Under the pieces are notes generated by a model, which had not been told where the DNA came from, did no database searches, and was given only the letters and a program-made list of their open reading frames with translations. A stretch of 64,000 nt of DNA from Closterium sp. NIES-65 (lineage: Eukaryota > Streptophyta > Zygnematophyceae > Desmidiales > Closteriaceae). The stretch covers positions 62,001-126,000 of the forward strand of contig CANXME010002657.1 of assembly GCA_948144175.1 (NCBI GenBank). The letters run 5' to 3'. How positions within the stretch are numbered: position 1 is the stretch's first letter; each line of letters opens with the position of its first letter. This document shows, one piece after another, positions 21,701-35,500 of this stretch. A program made the translations under genes and the position numbers.

Positions 21701-24700
21701 AATATTCGATAAGGAGACGACTTTTGAGGCGCCTCAAGAGTCATAACCTGGATATTCGATAAGGAGACGACTTTTGAGGCGCCTCAAGAGTCATAACCTG
21801 AATATTCGATAAGGAGACGACTTTTGAGGCGCCTCAAGAGTCATAACCTGGATACTCGATAAGGAGACGACTTTTGAGGCGCCTCAAGAGTCATAACCTG
21901 GATATTCGATAAGGAGACGACTTTTTGCGCCTCAAGAGTCATAACCTGGATATTCGAAAAGGAGACAACTTTTGAGGCGCCTCAAGAGTCATAACCTGGA
22001 TATTCGATAAGGAGACGACTTTTGAGGCACCTCAAGAGTCATAACCTGGATATTCGATAAGGAGACGACTTTTGAGGCGCCTCAAGAGTCATAACCTGGA
22101 TATTCGATAAGGAGATGACTTTTGAGGCGCCTCAAGAGTCATAACCTGGATACTCGATAAGGAGACGACTTTTGAGGCGCCTCAAGAGTCATAACCTGAA
22201 TATTCGATAAGGAGACGACTTTTGAGGCGCCTCAAGAGTCATAACCTGGATACTCGATAAGGAGACGACTTTTGAGGCGCCTCAAGAGTCATAACCTGGA
22301 TATTCGATAAGGAGACGACTTTTGAGGCGCCTCAAGAGTCATAACCTGGATACTCGATATGGAGACGACTTTTGAGGCGCCTCAAGAGTCATAACCTGGA
22401 TATTCGATAAGGAGACGACTTTTGAGGCGCCTCAAGAGTCATAACCTGGATATTCGATAAGGAGACGACTTTTGAGGCGCCTCAAGAGTCATAACCTGTA
22501 TACTTGATAAGGAGACGACTTTTGAGGCGCCTCAAGAGTCATAACCTGGATATTCGATAAGGAGACGACTTTTGAGGCGCCTCAAGAGTCATAACCTGGA
22601 TACTCGATAAGGAGACGACTTTTGAGGCGCCTCAAGAGTCATAACCTGAATATTCGATAAGGAGACGACTTTTGAGGCGCCTCAAGAGTCATAACCTGGA
22701 TATTCGATAAGGAGACGACTTTTGAGGCGCCTCAAGAGTCATAACCTGGATACTCGATAAGGAGACGACTTTTGAGGCGCCTCAAGATTCATAACCTGGA
22801 TATTCGATAAGGAGACGACTTTTGAGGCGCCTCAAGAGTCATAACCTGGATACTCGATAAGCAGACGACTTTTGAGGCGCCTCAAGAGTCATAACCTGGA
22901 TACTCGATATGGAGACGACGTTTGAGGCGCCTCAAGAGTCATAACCTGGATATTCGATAAGGAGACGACTTTTGAGGCGCCTCTAGAGTCATAACCTGGA
23001 TATTCGATAAGGAGACGACTTTTGAGGCGCCTCAAGAGTCATAACCTGTATACTCGATAAGGAGACGACTTTTGAGGCGCCTCAAGAGTCATAACCTGGA
23101 TATTCGATAAGGAGACGACTTTTGAGGCGCCTCAAGAGTCATAACCTGGATACTCGATAAGGAGACGACTTTTGAGGCGCCTCAAGAGTCATAACCTGAA
23201 TATTCGATAAGGAGACGACTTTTGAGGCGCCTCAAGAGTCATAACCTGGATATTCGATAAGGAGACGACTTTTGAGGCGCCTCAAGAGTCATAACCTGGA
23301 TACTCGATAAGGAGACGACTTTTGAGGCGCCTCAAGATTCATAACCTGGATATTCGATAAGGAGACGACTTTTGAGGCGCCTCAAGAGTCATAACCTGGA
23401 TACTCGATAAGCAGACGACTTTTGAGGCGCCTCAAGAGTCATAACCTGGATATTCGATAAGGAGACGACTTTTAGCGCCTCAAGAGTCATAACCTGGATA
23501 TTCGATAAGGAGACGACTTTTGAGGCGCCTAAAGAGTCATAACCTGAATATTCGATAAGGAGACGACTTTTGAGGCGCCTCAAGAGTCATAACCTGGATA
23601 TTCGATAAGGAGACGACTTTTGAGGCGCCTCAAGAGTCATAACCTGAATATTCGATAAGGAGACGACTTTTGAGGCGCCTCAAGAGTCATAACCTGGATA
23701 TTCGATAAGGAGACGACTTTTGAGGCGCCTCAAGAGTCATAACCTGAATATTCGATAAGGAGACGACTTTTGAGGCGCCTCAAGAGTCATAACCTGGATA
23801 CTCGATAAGGAGACGACTTTTAGCGCCTCAAGAGTCATAACCTGGATATTCGATAAGGAGACGACTTTTGAGGCGCCTCAAGAGTCATAACCTGAATATT
23901 CGATAAGGAGACGACTTTTGAGGCGCCTCAAGAGTCATAACCTGGATATTCGATAAGGAGACGACTTTTGAGGCGCCTCAAGAGTCATAACCTGAATATT
24001 CGATAAGGAGACGACTTTTGAGGCGCCTCAAGAGTCATAACCTGGATACTCGATAAGGAGACGACTTTTGAGGCGCCTCAAGAGTCATAACCTGGATATT
24101 CGATAAGGAGACGACTTTTGAGGCGCCTCAAGAGTCATAACCTGGATACTCGATATGGAGACGACTTTTGAGGCGCCTCAAGAGTCATAACCTGGATATT
24201 CGATAAGGAGACGACTTTTGAGGCGCCTCAAGAGTCATAACCTGGATATTCGATAAGGAGACGACTTTTGAGGCGCCTCAAGAGTCATAACCTGTATACT
24301 CGATAAGGAGACGACTTTTGAGGCGCCTCAAGAGTCATAACCTGGATATTCGATAAGGAGACGACTTTTGAGGCGCCTCAAGAGTCATAACCTGGATACT
24401 CGATAAGGAGACGACTTTTGAGGCGCCTCAAGAGTCATAACCTGAATATTCGATAAGGAGACGACTTTTGAGGCGCCTCAAGAGTCATAACCTGGATATT
24501 CGATAAGGAGACGACTTTTGAGGCGCCTCAAGAGTCATAACCTGGATACTCGATAAGGAGACGACTTTTGAGGCGCCTCAAGATTCATAACCTGGATATT
24601 CGATAAGGAGACGACTTTTGAGGCGCCTCAAGAGTCATAACCTGGATACTCGATAAGCAGACGACTTTTGAGGCGCCTCAAGAGTCATAACCTGGATACT

Positions 24701-27700
24701 CGATATGGAGACGACGTTTGAGGCGCCTCAAGAGTCATAACCTGGATATTCGATAAGGAGACGACTTTTGAGGCGCCTCAAGAGTCATAACCTGGATATT
24801 CGATAAGGAGACGACTTTTGAGGCGCCTCAAGAGTCATAACCTGTATACTCGATAAGGAGACGACTTTTGAGGCGCCTCAAGAGTCATAACCTGGATATT
24901 CGATAAGGAGACGACTTTTGAGGCGCCTCAAGAGTCATAACCTGGATACTCGATAAGGAGACGACTTTTGAGGCGCCTCAAGAGTCATAACCTGAATATT
25001 CGATAAGGAGACGACTTTTGAGGCGCCTCAAGAGTCATAACCTGGATATTCGATAAGGAGACGACTTTTGAGGCGCCTCAAGAGTCATAACCTGGATACT
25101 CGATAAGGAGACGACTTTTGAGGCGCCTCAAGATTCATAACCTGGATATTCGATAAGGAGACGACTTTTGAGGCGCCTCAAGAGTCATAACCTGGATACT
25201 CGATAAGCAGACGACTTTTGAGGCGCCTCAAGAGTCATAACCTGGATATTCGATAAGGAGACGACTTTTAGCGCCTCAAGAGTCATAACCTGGATATTCG
25301 ATAAGGAGACGACTTTTGAGGCGCCTCAAGAGTCATAACCTGAATATTCGATAAGGAGACGACTTTTGAGGCGCCTCAAGAGTCATAACCTGGATATTCG
25401 ATAAGGAGACGACTTTTGAGGCGCCTCAAGAGTCATAACCTGGATACTCGATAAGGAGACGACTTTTGAGGCGCCTCAAGATTCATAACCTGGATATTCG
25501 ATAAGCAGACGACTTTTGAGGCGCCTCAAGAGTCATAACCTGGATACTCGATATGGAGACGACTTTTGAGGCGCCTCAAGAGTCATAACCTGGATATTCG
25601 ATAAGGAGACGACTTTTGAGGCGCCTCAAGAGTCATAACCTGGATATTCGATAAGGAGACGACTTTTGAGGCGCCTCAAGAGTCATAACCTGTATACTCG
25701 ATAAGGAGACGACTTTTGAGGCGCCTCAAGAGTCATAACCTGGATATTCGATAAGGAGACGACTTTTGAGGCGCCTCAAGAGTCATAACCTGGATACTCG
25801 ATAAGGAGACGACTTTTGAGGCGCCTCAAGAGTCATAACCTGAATATTCGATAAGGAGACGACTTTTGAGGCGCCTCAAGAGTCATAACCTGGATATTCG
25901 ATAAGGAGACGACTTTTGAGGCGCCTCAAGAGTCATAACCTGGATACTCGATAAGGAGACGACTTTTGAGGCGCCTCAAGATTCATAACCTGGATATTCG
26001 ATAAGGAGACGACTTTTGAGGCGCCTCAAGAGTCATAACCTGGATACTCGATAAGCAGACGACTTTTGAGGCGCCTCAAGAGTCATAACCTGGATATTCG
26101 ATAAGGAGACGACTTTTAGCGCCTCAAGAGTCATAACCTGGATATTCGATAAGGAGACGACTTTTGAGGCGCCTCAAGAGTCATAACCTGAATATTCGAT
26201 AAGGAGACGACTTTTGAGGCGCCTCAAGAGTCATAACCTGGATATTCGATAAGGAGACGACTTTTGAGGCGCCTCAAGAGTCATAACCTGAATATTCGAT
26301 AAGGAGACGACTTTTGAGGCGCCTCAAGAGTCATAACCTGGATACTCGATAAGGAGACGACTTTTGAGGCGCCTCAAGAGTCATAACCTGGATATTCGAT
26401 AAGGAGACGACTTTTTGCGCCTCAAGAGTCATAACCTGGATATTCGATAAGGAGACAACTTTTGAGGCGCCTCAAGAGTCATAACCTGGATATTCGATAA
26501 GGAGACGACTTTTGAGGCACCTCAAGAGTCATAACCTGGATATTCGATAAGGAGACGACTTTTGAGGCGCCTCAAGAGTCATAACCTGGATATTCGATAA
26601 GGAGATGACTTTTGAGGCGCCTCAAGAGTCATAACCTGGATATTCGATAAGGAGACGACTTTTGAGGCGCCTCAAGAGTCATAACCTGGACATTCGATAA
26701 GGAGACGACTTTTGAGGCGCCTCAAGAGTCATAACCTGGATATTCGATAAGGAGACGACCTTTGAGGCGCCTCAAGAGTCATAACCTGGATATTCGATAA
26801 GGAGACGACTTTTGAGGCGCCTCAAGAGTCATAACCTGGATATTCGATAAGGAGACGACTTTTGAGGCGCCTCAAGAGTCATAACCTGGATACTCGATAA
26901 GCAGACGACTTTTGAGGCGCCTCAAGAGTCATAACCTGGATACTCGATAAGGAGACGACTTTTGAGGCGCCTCAAGAGTCATAACCTGGATACACGATAA
27001 GGAGACGACTTTTGAGGCGCCTCAAGTGTCATAACCTGGATATTCGATAAGGAGACGACTTTTGAGGCGCCTCAAGATTCATAACCTGGATACTCGATAA
27101 GGAGACGACTTTTGAGGCGCCTCAAGAGTCATAACCTGGATATTCGATAAGGAGACGACTTTTAGCGCCTCAAGAGTCATAACCTGGATATTCGATAAGG
27201 AGACGACTTTTGAGGCGCCTCAAGAGTCATAACCTGGATATTCGATAAGGAGACGACTTTTGAGGCGCCTCAAGAGTCATAACCTGGATATTCGATAAGG
27301 AGACGACTTTTGAGGCGCCTCAAGAGTCATAACCTGGATACTCGATAAGCAGACGACTTTTGAGGCGCCTCAAGAGTCATAACCTGGATACTCGATAAGG
27401 AGACGACTTTTGAGGCGCCTCAAGAGTCATAACCTGGATACTCGATAAGGAGACGAATTTTGAGGCGCCTCAAGAGTCATAACCTGGATATTCGATAAGG
27501 AGACGACTTTTGAGGCGCCTCAAGATTCATAACCTGGATACTCGATAAGGAGACGACTTTTGAGGCGCCTCAAGAGTCATAACCTGGATATTCGATAAGG
27601 AGACGACTTTTAGCGCCTCAAGAGTCATAACCTGGATATTCGATAAGGAGACGACTTTTGAGGCGCCTCAAGAGTCATAACCTGGATATTCGATAAGGAG

Positions 27701-30700
27701 ACGACTTTTGAGGCGCCTCAAGAGTCATAACCTGGATATTCGATAAGGAGACGACTTTTGAGGCGCCTCAAGAGTCATAACCTGAATATTCGATAAGGAG
27801 ACGACTTTTGAGGCGCCTCAAGAGTCATAACCTGGATATTCGATAAGGAGACGACCTTTGAGGCGCCTCAAGAGTCATAACCTGGATATTCGATAAGGAT
27901 ACGACTTTTGAGGCGCCTCAAGAGTCATAACCTGGATATTCGATAAGGAGACGACTTTTGAGGCGCCTCAAGAGTCATAACCTGGATATTCGATAAGGAG
28001 ACGACTTTTGAGGCGCCTCAAGAGTCATAACCTGGATACTCGATAAGGAGACGACTTTTGAGGCGCCTCAAGAGTCATAACCTGGATATTCGATAAGGAG
28101 ACGACTTTTGAGGCGCCTCAAGAGTCATAACCTGGATACTCGATAAGCAGACGACTTTTGAGGCGCCTCAAGAGTCATAACCTGGATATTCGATAAGGAG
28201 ATGACTTTTGAGGCGCCTCAAGAGTCATAACCTGGATATTCGATAAGGAGACGACTTTTGAGGCGCCTCAAGAGTCATAACCTGGACATTCGATAAGGAG
28301 ACGACTTTTGAGGCGCCTCAAGAGTCATAACCTGGATATTCGATAAGGAGACGACCTTTGAGGCGCCTCAAGAGTCATAACCTGGATATTCGATAAGGAG
28401 ACGACTTTTGAGGCGCCTCAAGAGTCATAACCTGGATATTCGATAAGGAGACGACTTTTGAGGCGCCTCAAGAGTCATAACCTGGATATTCGATAAGGAG
28501 ACGACTTTTGAGGCGCCTCAAGAGTCATAACCTGGATACTCGATAAGCAGACGACTTTTGAGGCGCCTCAAGAGTCATAACCTGGATACTCGATAAGGAG
28601 ACGACTTTTGAGGCGCCTCAAGAGTCATAACCTGGATACTCGATAAGGAGACGACTTTTGAGGCGCCTCAAGAGTCATAACCTGGATATTCGATAAGGAG
28701 ACGACTTTTGAGGCGCCTCAAGATTCATAACCTGGATACTCGATAAGGAGACGACTTTTGAGGCGCCTCAAGAGTCATAACCTGGATATTCGATAAGGAG
28801 ACGACTTTTAGCGCCTCAAGAGTCATAACCTGGATATTCGATAAGGAGACGACTTTTGAGGCGCCTCAAGAGTCATAACCTGGATATTCGATAAGGAGAC
28901 GACTTTTGAGGCGCCTCAAGAGTCATAACCTGGATATTCGATAAGGAGACGACTTTTGAGGCGCCTCAAGAGTCATAACCTGGATACTCGATAAGCAGAC
29001 GACTTTTGAGGCGCCTCAAGAGTCATAACCTGGATACTCGATAAGGAGACGACTTTTGAGGCGCCTCAAGAGTCATAACCTGGATACTCGATAAGGAGAC
29101 GAATTTTGAGGCGCCTCAAGAGTCATAACCTGGATATTCGATAAGGAGACGACTTTTGAGGCGCCTCAAGATTCATAACCTGGATACTCGATAAGGAGAC
29201 GACTTTTGAGGCGCCTCAAGAGTCATAACCTGGATATTCGATAAGGAGACGACTTTTAGCGCCTCAAGAGTCATAACCTGGATATTCGATAAGGAGACGA
29301 CTTTTGAGGCGCCTCAAGAGTCATAACCTGGATATTCGATAAGGAGACGACTTTTGAGGCGCCTCAAGAGTCATAACCTGGATATTCGATAAGGAGACGA
29401 CTTTTGAGGCGCCTCAAGAGTCATAACCTGAATATTCGATAAGGAGACGACTTTTGAGGCGCCTCAAGAGTCATAACCTGGATATTCGATAAGGAGACGA
29501 CCTTTGAGGCGCCTCAAGAGTCATAACCTGGATATTCGATAAGGATACGACTTTTGAGGCGCCTCAAGAGTCATAACCTGGATATTCGATAAGGAGACGA
29601 CTTTTGAGGCGCCTCAAGAGTCATAACCTGGATATTCGATAAGGAGACGACTTTTGAGGCGCCTCAAGAGTCATAACCTGGATACTCGATAAGGAGACGA
29701 CTTTTGAGGCGCCTCAAGAGTCATAACCTGGATATTCGATAAGGAGACGACTTTTGAGGCGCCTCAAGAGTCATAACCTGGATACTCGATAAGCAGACGA
29801 CTTTTGAGGCGCCTCAAGAGTCATAACCTGGATATTCGATAAGGAGACGACTTTTAGCGCCTCAAGAGTCATAACCTGGATATTCGATAAGGAGACGACT
29901 TTTGAGGCGCCTCAAGAGTCATAACCTGAATATTCGATAAGGAGACGACTTTTGAGGCGCCTCAAGAGTCATAACCTGGATATTCGATAAGGAGACGACT
30001 TTTGAGGCGCCTCAAGAGTCATAACCTGAATATTCGATAAGGAGACGACTTTTGAGGCGCCTCAAGAGTCATAACCTGGATATTCGATAAGGAGACGACT
30101 TTTGAGGCGCCTCAAGAGTCATAACCTGGATACTCGATAAGGAGACGACTTTTGAGGCGCCTCAAGAGTCATAACCTGGATATTCGATAAGGAGACGACT
30201 TTTGAGGCGCCTCAAGAGTCATAACCTGGATATTCGATAAGGAGACGACTTTTTGCGCCTCAAGAGTCATAACCTGGATATTCGATAAGGAGACAACCTT
30301 TGAGGCGCCTCAAGAGTCATAACCTGGATATTCGATAAGGAGACGACTTTTGAGGCGCCTCAAGAGTCATAACCTGGATATTCGATAAGGAGAAGACTTT
30401 TGAGGCGCCTCAAGAGTCATAACCTGGATATTCGATAAGGAGACGACTTTTGAGGCGCCTCAAGAGTCATAACCTGGACATTCGATAAGGAGACGACTTT
30501 TGAGGCGCCTCAAGAGTAATAACCTGGATATTCGATAAGGAGACGACCTTTGAGGCGCCTCAAGAGTCATAACCTGGATATTCGATAAGGAGACGACTTT
30601 TGAGGTGCCTCAAGAGTCATAACCTGGATATTCGATAAGGAGACGACTTTTGAGGCGCCTCAAGAGTCATAACCTGGATATTCGATAAGGAGACGACTTT

Positions 30701-31378
30701 TGAGGCGCCTCAAGAGTCATAACCTGGATACTCGATAAGCAGACGACTTTTGAGGCGCCTCAAGAGTCATAATCTGGATACTCGATAAGGAGACGACTTT
30801 TGAGGCGCCTCAAGAGTCATAACCTGGATATTCGATAAGGAGACGACTTTTGAGGCGCCTCAAGAGTCATAACCTGGATACTCGATAAGGAGACGACTTT
30901 TGAGGCGCCTCAAGAGTCATAACCTGGATATTCGATAAGGAGACGACTTTTGAGGCGCCTCAAGAGTCATAACCTGTATACTCGATAAGGAGACGACTTT
31001 TGAGGCGCCTCAAGAGTCATAACCTGGATATTCGATAAGGAGACGACTTTTGAGGCGCCTCAAGAGTCATAACCTGGATACTCGATAAGGAGACGACTTT
31101 TGAGGCGCCTCAAGAGTCATAACCTGGATATTCGATAAGGAGACGACTTTTGAGGCGCCTCAAGAGTCATAACCTGGATACTCGATAAGGAGACGACTTT
31201 TGAGGCGCCTCAAGAGTCATAACCAGGATATTCGATAAGGAGACGACTTTTTGCGCCTCAAGAGTCATAACCTGGATATTCGATAAGGAGACGACTTTTG
31301 AGGCGCCTCAAGAGTCATAACCTGGATATTCGATAAGGAGACGACTTTTGAGGCGCCTCAAGAGTCATAACCTGGATA
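15703..31378. repeat. 50-bp tandem satellite array, about 314 units
   Basis: Head-to-tail units of 50 bp, starting GAGTCATAACCTGGATATTC and containing the perfect palindrome TTGAGGCGCCTCAA. Most units differ from consensus at 0-3 sites. Recurrent variants are TAT/TAC after GGA, GGAG/GCAG, GATAAGG/GATATGG, CCTGG/CCTGA/CCTGT and AGAGT/AGATT. A subset of 48-bp units has lost two bases in the palindrome (TTTTAGCGCC or TTTTTGCGCC). Variants recur in fixed order, giving higher-order repeats (see findings). All frames hit stops; it is non-coding. The array is interrupted at 31379 by Copia S and resumes at 39019. Confidence 0.97.
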
Positions 31379-31510
31379 TGTCAAACATTATATATGTTGT
31401 GTTAGTTTAGGCTACAGTGGGTTAGTTTATAGGGAGTACACAATTCTAAGGTTAGGTACTTGTACTCATTTCAGTGCTAGTTCATTCAATCCTGTTCAGT
31501 GATTCCAACA
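31379..31510 (+). repeat. 5' LTR of Copia copy S, with primer-binding site
   Basis: 132 bp from TGTCAAACATT to TTCCAACA. It is followed at 31511 by TGGTATAGAGCAGG, a primer-binding site like that of the other two family members. Confidence 0.92.
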
Positions 31511-31524
31511 TGGTATAGAGCAGG

Positions 31525-32519
31525 TCCTTCTTAGGACCGAAATTATCTAAGGGCCCACCACTACTTAACTACCTACCTACCTACCTACCTACCTGTGCCC
31601 TAGGGCGCCTTGGCGTGTCACGCCCCTAGAGGCCCCTCTTGACGGGCCTGCGCTAGCCCCGTTCAGGCCCCGTCGGCCCAACGCCCGCTCTCCCTAGCGG
31701 CCCCGTTCAGGCCCCGTCGGCCCTTCTAAGGCCCCGTTGAGGCCCCGCGCTAGCCCCGTTCAGGCCCCGTCGGCCCCGCGCTAGCCCCTCTCACGCCTAG
31801 TCGGCCCGCGCTAGCCCTGTTTCAGACCCCGTCGGCCCCGTTTCAGGCCCCGTCGGCCCCGCGCTAGCCCCTCTCAGGCCCCGTCGGCCCCCGCTAGCCC
31901 CGTTTCAGGCCCCGTTGGCCCCGTTTCAGGCCCTGTCGCCCCCGCGCTAGCCCCTCTCAGGCCCCGTCGGCCCGCACTAGCCCCGTTTCAGGCCCCGTCG
32001 GCCCCGCGCTAGCCCCTCTCAGGCCCCGTCGGCCCCGCGCTAGCCCCATTCAGACCCCGATCGGGCCCGCGCTAGCCCCGTTTCAGGCCCCGTCGGCCCC
32101 GTTTCAGACCCCGTCGGCCCCGCGCTAGCCCCGTTCAGGCCCCGTCAACCCCTTGCTAGCCCCGTCAAGGCCCCGTTTGGCCCCGCGCTTGCCCCGCTCA
32201 GGCCTCGATCGGCCCCGCGCTCGCCCCTCTAGGGCCCCAACCGGCCCTGTGCCGACCTCGCCGACCCGTGCCCACCACCTAGAGGCCCCGGGCGGCCCGT
32301 TCCCGCCGCAGCATAGAGGGAGAGCGGGCGGCCCGTCCCCGCCGTGACCCGAGCCGCGCGACCCGAGCCGCGCGCCCCGAGCCGAGCCGCGCGCCCTGAA
32401 CCGAGCCGCGCCACCCAGCCGAGCCGCGACCCGACCTGAACCGAGCCGCGCCGCGATGCCCTACTTGGTTCGTCCTACCTGCTTCTCCTACTGCTACTGC
32501 TGCTATTTCTACTGTTCCC
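31525..32519 (+). repeat. GC-rich tandem-repeat leader of Copia copy S
   Basis: About 1 kb before the Gag ATG. A CTAC-CTAC run (31568-31592) precedes irregular repeats of roughly 32 bp built from CAGGCCCCGTCGGCCCC and GCGCTAGCCCC, and the end is GAGCCGCGC-rich. It has no protein-coding character. Position and size match the leaders of copies A and C, but the repeat unit differs. Confidence 0.8.
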
Positions 32520-35500
32520 ATGGCTAGCCCACAAGTTCTCGTGTTCGATGCTGAGGGCCGCCCTGTGAAGTTTGACACCTGGCTCGATGACCTGCACCTT
32601 TACCTACAGCTCACAGCCAAGGATGACATCTCACTGTACGATCACGCCCTATGCCATGTCACTGCCCCTGCTGCTACTGCTGATAGCACTGCTCGCTTAC
32701 AGTGGCAGACTCGTGATGCCCACGCTCGCTTCGCCATTCGCAACTCCCTGCCAATAGACGAACGCGAGCACTTTGGTCAGCACAAGACTGCACAGGCACT
32801 GTACACAGCTGTAGTTGCTCGCTACTCCTCACCTGCCTCTGCCGCACTAGGCCGTCTCTCCCTCCCCTACCTGTTTCCCGACCTGGCCTCCTTTCACACA
32901 GTCGCTGACCACATCACGCACCTCCGTACTAGTGAGGCCCGCTTCCGTGCCGCCATGCCTGCTGATTTCCTTGCCACGCACCCCCCTCCACTCTGGCTCA
33001 CTCTCTACCACCTAGTCACCCGCCTCCCTGACACACTGCGTGCTGTCAGGGACCACTTCCTAGCTCGTTGCCCCACTGAGCTCACCATTGCCCTCCTCAA
33101 TAAGGAGCTCCTTACAGCTGAGACTGACATAGTCGCTGTAGGTGTCTCTCGTGGCGACCCCCGTACCCCGTTATTTGAGGGGTGTTCTCCTTCCCCCCTT
33201 CTTCCCTCTGTCGCCTCTGCTGCTGCTGTCGACCTTCTTGGTACTGAGAAGGTCGGCGCTGCGTCTGCCTCGAGCGGACGCCGCAGCGGCAAGGGCAAAG
33301 GGGGCAAGGGTGGTGGCGGTGAAGGCGGGGGAGGCGGCGGTGGGGGCGGTGGAGGCTGTGGGGGTGGTGGCTCGGCTGGAGGGGCGAGTGGTAGCGGTGG
33401 GGGTGGTGGCGGCAGCGGCGGGGGAGGTGGCAGGAGTGGAGGCGGCGGTTGGGGTGGCGGTGGACGAGGCGGCGGCAGGGGTTGGGGTGGTCGAGGAGGT
33501 GGCAGCGGTGGTGGTGGCTGTGGAGGCACTGGTGGTGGCCATGGAGGCATTGGCGTTGGCCAGGGCCAGCAGCACACTCCCTCGCCCCAGGAGGTCCGTG
33601 AGTGGTACTCTCAGCACGGGGGTGGGGGTGGTCTTATCTGCACGTACGTCATTTGCACTGGTGACCGCACTGGTCAGCAGTGTGGACGACCGCACGCCAC
33701 ACAGCGCTGCTTCTCTCGTCTCGACGACGCTTGGCGTGTTCAGTTCCCTCAGGCCACTGAGCTGCCCTGCTGGCTTGATCTCCTGAAAAAAAAGATTGAT
33801 ATTTATGCGCTAGATTTTGATACTATTCTATCTGCCATGTATGTGATGTCTACTAGTGGAGAGGGTGCTGAGTACTTGTGTGTGCCGCCCGACCCGGGCA
33901 TTAGGGCCAGTGCGTCTGCCGTTCCAGGTACTCGCGTGTCGGCTACCCCAGGTGCTGGTGAGGCTGCTGCTCTAGGTGCTCGTGTGTCTCCCCTTCTTTG
34001 TACTGCGTCAACTGCCGCACTGCACACCTTCACACTGGACTCAAGTGCTTCTCGCTGCTTCTTTCGTGACCGCACTGCCCTTGAGCCGCTTGCTCGGCCA
34101 GTTGCTGTCTCCCTTGCTGACCCCTCTGGGGGTCCGGTCATTGCGACCTTTTCCACTGTCCTTCCCTGCTCTGCGGTCCCGTCGGGCACACTGTCAGGTC
34201 TCCACCTCCCCTCGTTCTCTACGAACTTGGTGGCAGGATGTGCACTCCAGGACGGGGGTGTTCACCAGTTCACCCTTGCCTACGAGCGTGTGACACACTG
34301 CACGTGTGCTCGTACGGGCCGTCACTTGGCTACCTTCACTCGGCAGCCGGGGTCGGACCTGTACACACTGACTACTGAGTCCCCTCAGGTTGCTGCGACT
34401 GCGTCCGCGTCCGCGTCAGGTCAGCTGTCCGCCCCCTGCTCGTGTTGCTCTTTGGCACACGAGACTGTTCTCTGGCACCACCGCCTTGGCCACCCGTCTG
34501 TGCAGCGGCTTCGTGCCATGCACTCCCGGTACCTTGTCTCTGGCCAGCCCAGGGTCCTTTCTGCCCTCCCACCCTCGCCTGCTCCTACCTGTCTCCCCTG
34601 TGTCGAGGGACGCCAGCGCGCCGCTCCTCACTCCTCCTCGTTCCCCCCGACGACTGCTCCCTTGCAGACACTCCACATGGACGTGTGGGGCCTAGCCCGC
34701 GTCCGTGGTCAGGGTCAGAAGAGATACTTCCTGATAGTTGTTGACGACTACTCGCGCTACACCTCGGTCTTCCCCTTGCGCACCAAAGGTGAGGTCCCTG
34801 ATGTCTTGATCCCTTGGATCCGCAGAGCCCGTCTCCAGCTCAGCGAGCATTTTCACTCGGACTTTCCTGTCCTGAGCTTGCACTCTGACACAGGTGGTGA
34901 GTTCTCCTCCGACCTCTTGGCAGCCTACTGTGCTGAGCACGGCATTGAGCAGTCGTTCACGCTTCCGGCTTCTCTACAGCGGAATGGGGTTGCGGAGCGC
35001 CGCATTGGCCTGGTCATGGAGGTCGCCCGTACCTCCTTGATCCATGCGGCTGCCCCCCACTTTCTGTGGCCGTTTGCGGTCCGGTACGCTGCGCATCAGT
35101 TCAACCTCTGGCCCCGTGTCTCCTTGCCGGAGATCTCGCCCACGCTGATGTGGACGGGGGAGGTTGGCGATGCGTCGCGTTTCCGGGTCTGGGGGTCTCG
35201 AGCTTTTGTCCGCGATTCGTCTGCGGACAAGCTCTCCTCCCGTGCTGTTCCCTGCTTCTTCCTCGGCTTTGTCCCGGACGCGTCTGGTTGGCAGTTTTAC
35301 CACGCCGCCTCGCGCCGAGTCTTGCCCTCCCAGGACGTCACTTTTGACGAGTCCGTCCCCTACTACCGCCTCTTCCCCTACCGCACTGCCCCGCTTCCCC
35401 CCCCGCCTCTCTTCCTCGCGTCACGTGCTGCTGTTGCAGACCCCCTCCCCCCTCAGGGTGCCGCTCCCTCAGTTGTGTCTCAGGTAGACCCGGTTGAGCC

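Noticed and set aside
23389..23583. Open frame of 64 codons inside the satellite
   Set aside because: It exists only where repeat variants remove stops; neighbouring units are closed and the translation is purely the repeat.
15703..31378. CRISPR-like regular array
   Set aside because: There are no distinct spacers between repeats; the whole 50-bp unit is repeated head to tail, and the context is eukaryotic.
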